Shown in pieces: positions 62,295 through 64,000 of a DNA stretch of 64,000 bases. A program made the position numbers and the translations under genes. The stretch is from positions 1 to 64,000 of the forward strand of contig JAEPOM010000016.1 in assembly GCA_017642885.1 (NCBI GenBank), written 5' to 3'. The DNA comes from Henriciella sp. GTDB taxonomy: Bacteria > Pseudomonadota > Alphaproteobacteria > Caulobacterales > Hyphomonadaceae. The notes beneath the pieces were generated by a model. That model worked only from the letters and a program-made list of their open reading frames with translations, had not been told where the DNA came from and ran no database searches. Numbering within the stretch: the stretch's first letter is position 1; the number at the start of each line of letters is the position of its first letter.

Positions 62295-64000
62295 ATCGAT
62301 CGCCGTTATCGGCCACGTGGATCACGGTAAAACAGCTCTGGTCGAGGCACTTACGGGTACCAATACCGACACACTGGCTGAGGAACGCGCGCGCGGCCTC
62401 ACAATCACACTTGGGTTTGCACATCTTCAGATGTCTGCCGGAACCCTACACTTCATTGATGCTCCGGGGCATGCGGATTTTATCCGCACCACGGTGTCAG
62501 GGCTCAGCGGCGTCGACTCTGTTTTGCTGGTCGTCTCAGCGAGCGAAGGCATCGAAGCCCAGACGCGAGAGCATTTCAGACTCGCCCGCCTCCTGGGGAT
62601 CGAGCGCGTGATGGTCACGCTTACAAAGTGCGACCTGGCGAGCGAGGCGATAATCGAAACCCGGAGAGCGGAGATCAATGCCCTGGCGGTTGAAGCAGGC
62701 GATTCATCTCTGCCCATCATCAGCTGCTCAGCACGCGCATCGGATGGACTGCGCGACCTCATACACGAGCTGGTCTCGTTCCTCTCAGTGCCCGCGAGTC
62801 GAGCGAAACTGACGGATTTCTTTCTTCCTATTGATCGCGTCTTCAACGCCCCCGGCGTCGGGACAATCGTTACGGGAACGCTGATCGGTGGCGGAGTTGA
62901 GAGAGGAACCGGCGCCTCCATCGGAACGGAACTTGTTACCATTCGGGGGATCCAGGTAGCCGGTGTGCCGGTCGGGTCAGCCTCCGCCGGATCGCGCGTG
63001 GCTCTAAACCTTCGCGGGATCAATCAATCCGAGGTTCGGAAAGGCGATGTTGTGTGTGCGCCAAACGCGTTCGAGCCGTCTTCACGATTTGACGTTGTGC
63101 TGCGGGGCGCAAGTGGAGAGCGTCCAAAACTGAAACACACGGATCAGGTGATGATTATGGCGGGCACGGCTTACCTACCGGCGCGCGTGCGAATGATCTC
63201 TAGCGGGACTGAACCTGGCGAACCAGTCTTCGCCCAACTCGAACTCCGTCAACCGCTTGTCGGGTATCACGGGCAGCATTTCGTCTTACGGAATCCAGCC
63301 GCTTCGGAGACCGTGGTCGGCGGCACGATTTTAGATCCGATCGCACCGACTGTCCCGCGCAGGAAGCCTTTGCACTTGGCCGTGTTGCGCGCCGCGGAGA
63401 CCAGCAATCCTGTCGCAATTTCACACGCCTTGGCCGACCGTGATCGCGGAGAGGTTCGCGTGAAGGACGCCGCCCGGCTTTCCGGTAAAACCGTGTCGGA
63501 AGTTGAGGACGCCCTTCGCAGAGAGTTCCTCCTGGCCTCACCCAAGCTCGCCCTTCGTCATTCCGAAGTCCGGTCGGCTACAGGCGAGTTCCGCGAAGCC
63601 CTTACATCCTTGCACCGAGCGCGCCCGATCCGCCCCTTCCACGCGTCTGCCACCGTCACATCGAAGCTGCGTCAGGCCCCTGCGTCTATCCTGGACTGGG
63701 TTGAGCGCGATTTGGTCCGATCCGGGGAGGTGCTCGAAACCGCATCTGGACTAGCGTTAGCATCTCATGACCCACACACTTCTATGACGCCCCAACAGCT
63801 GCTGGACTACGAGCAAGCGGCGGCGCGGCTTGCAGAAATGGGCTTGCGACCGACACCGCTCTTCGCTGACCAAACCACCAGCGCTGAGCAGGAAGACCTA
63901 ATCGAATTATTGATCCATCTGGGCGTTGCCGTACGCCTCTATAATCACGGATTGCGACAGCACATTCTCTTGCATGCAGACGTCGTCGCCGCTGCTCAAG
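62284..64000 (+). CDS. selB: selenocysteine-specific elongation factor SelB (cut by window edge)
   Basis: The first 572 codons of SelB, the GTPase that delivers selenocysteinyl-tRNA to UGA codons marked by a SECIS hairpin. The open frame runs to the right edge without a stop. G-motifs: GHVDHGKTALVEALTG (G1), EERARGLTITLGFA (switch I), DAPGHADFIRTTV (G3), and TKCD (G4). EF-Tu-like domains 2 and 3 follow, then winged-helix sequence of the C-terminal mRNA-binding part. ATG 62284 overlaps the end of selA. The last winged helices lie beyond the window. Confidence 0.95.
   Translation, partial: MTHKSIAVIGHVDHGKTALVEALTGTNTDTLAEERARGLTITLGFAHLQMSAGTLHFIDAPGHADFIRTTVSGLSGVDSVLLVVSASEGIEAQTREHFRLARLLGIERVMVTLTKCDLASEAIIETRRAEINALAVEAGDSSLPIISCSARASDGLRDLIHELVSFLSVPASRAKLTDFFLPIDRVFNAPGVGTIVTGTLIGGGVERGTGASIGTELVTIRGIQVAGVPVGSASAGSRVALNLRGINQSEVRKGDVVCAPNAFEPSSRFDVVLRGASGERPKLKHTDQVMIMAGTAYLPARVRMISSGTEPGEPVFAQLELRQPLVGYHGQHFVLRNPAASETVVGGTILDPIAPTVPRRKPLHLAVLRAAETSNPVAISHALADRDRGEVRVKDAARLSGKTVSEVEDALRREFLLASPKLALRHSEVRSATGEFREALTSLHRARPIRPFHASATVTSKLRQAPASILDWVERDLVRSGEVLETASGLALASHDPHTSMTPQQLLDYEQAAARLAEMGLRPTPLFADQTTSAEQEDLIELLIHLGVAVRLYNHGLRQHILLHADVVAAAQ

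Overview
The window reads as a chromosomal segment of an aquatic alphaproteobacterium, most likely from the Caulobacterales/Maricaulales group (Hyphomonadaceae-like). Support for this: the long TonB-dependent receptor of the Xanthomonas/Caulobacter type, the tryptophan-halogenase-family cluster beside it, LacI-type xylose operators like those described in Caulobacter, the alr-mlaE-mlaF order after dnaB, and the moderate-to-high GC content. I saw no insertion sequence, phage gene, CRISPR array, rRNA or tRNA. Almost all of it is dense coding sequence on both strands.

Region 1 (1-12.8 kb) is the accessory and most interesting part. A minus-strand xylose block (carbohydrate-binding lipid-free secreted protein, xylB, xylA running off the left edge) follows a minus-strand operon of four tandem tryptophan-halogenase-family flavoproteins and a periplasmic TPR protein. 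A 1074-residue TonB-dependent receptor diverges from that operon. Near-identical LacI-type palindromes centred on AGCGCT lie in front of the xylose block and between the receptor and the halogenases, so I infer one xylose/xylo-oligosaccharide regulon that includes the flavoproteins. One of the four paralogs has lost the catalytic lysine and the Glu-Ser-Thr motif. This locus is my candidate for the undescribed system.

Region 2 (12.9-26.4 kb): a PiuC-type oxygenase divergent from a lipoprotein, gluconokinase, a glutathione S-transferase, then a minus-strand run glmU-rpiA-gor (glmU is frameshifted in this sequence), a small conserved-looking protein, a 0.58-kb low-GC gap with palindrome arrays, a flavin reductase, a secreted acidic protein, a DUF374 acyltransferase, a probable 38-residue protein with its own terminator, a histidine phosphatase, an AMACR-type CoA enzyme and a degenerate GGDEF protein.

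Region 3 (26.4-50.9 kb): housekeeping genes mfd, dnaB, alr and mlaEF; then leucine dehydrogenase, a lipoprotein hydrolase, a uracil-DNA glycosylase, pirin, an M28 peptidase, rlmJ, a thioesterase, a DUF2855 protein, an OmpA-like lipoprotein, an amidohydrolase, a periplasmic ClpP-fold protein, a MaoC-like and phosphotransferase pair, an ACT protein and purD.

Region 4 (51-64 kb): xseA, an acyl-CoA synthetase, a two-gene RND efflux system, a FabY-like ketoacyl synthase, and the selenocysteine genes selA and selB, with selB cut by the right edge. All family calls come from reading the translated sequence; none has been checked against a database.
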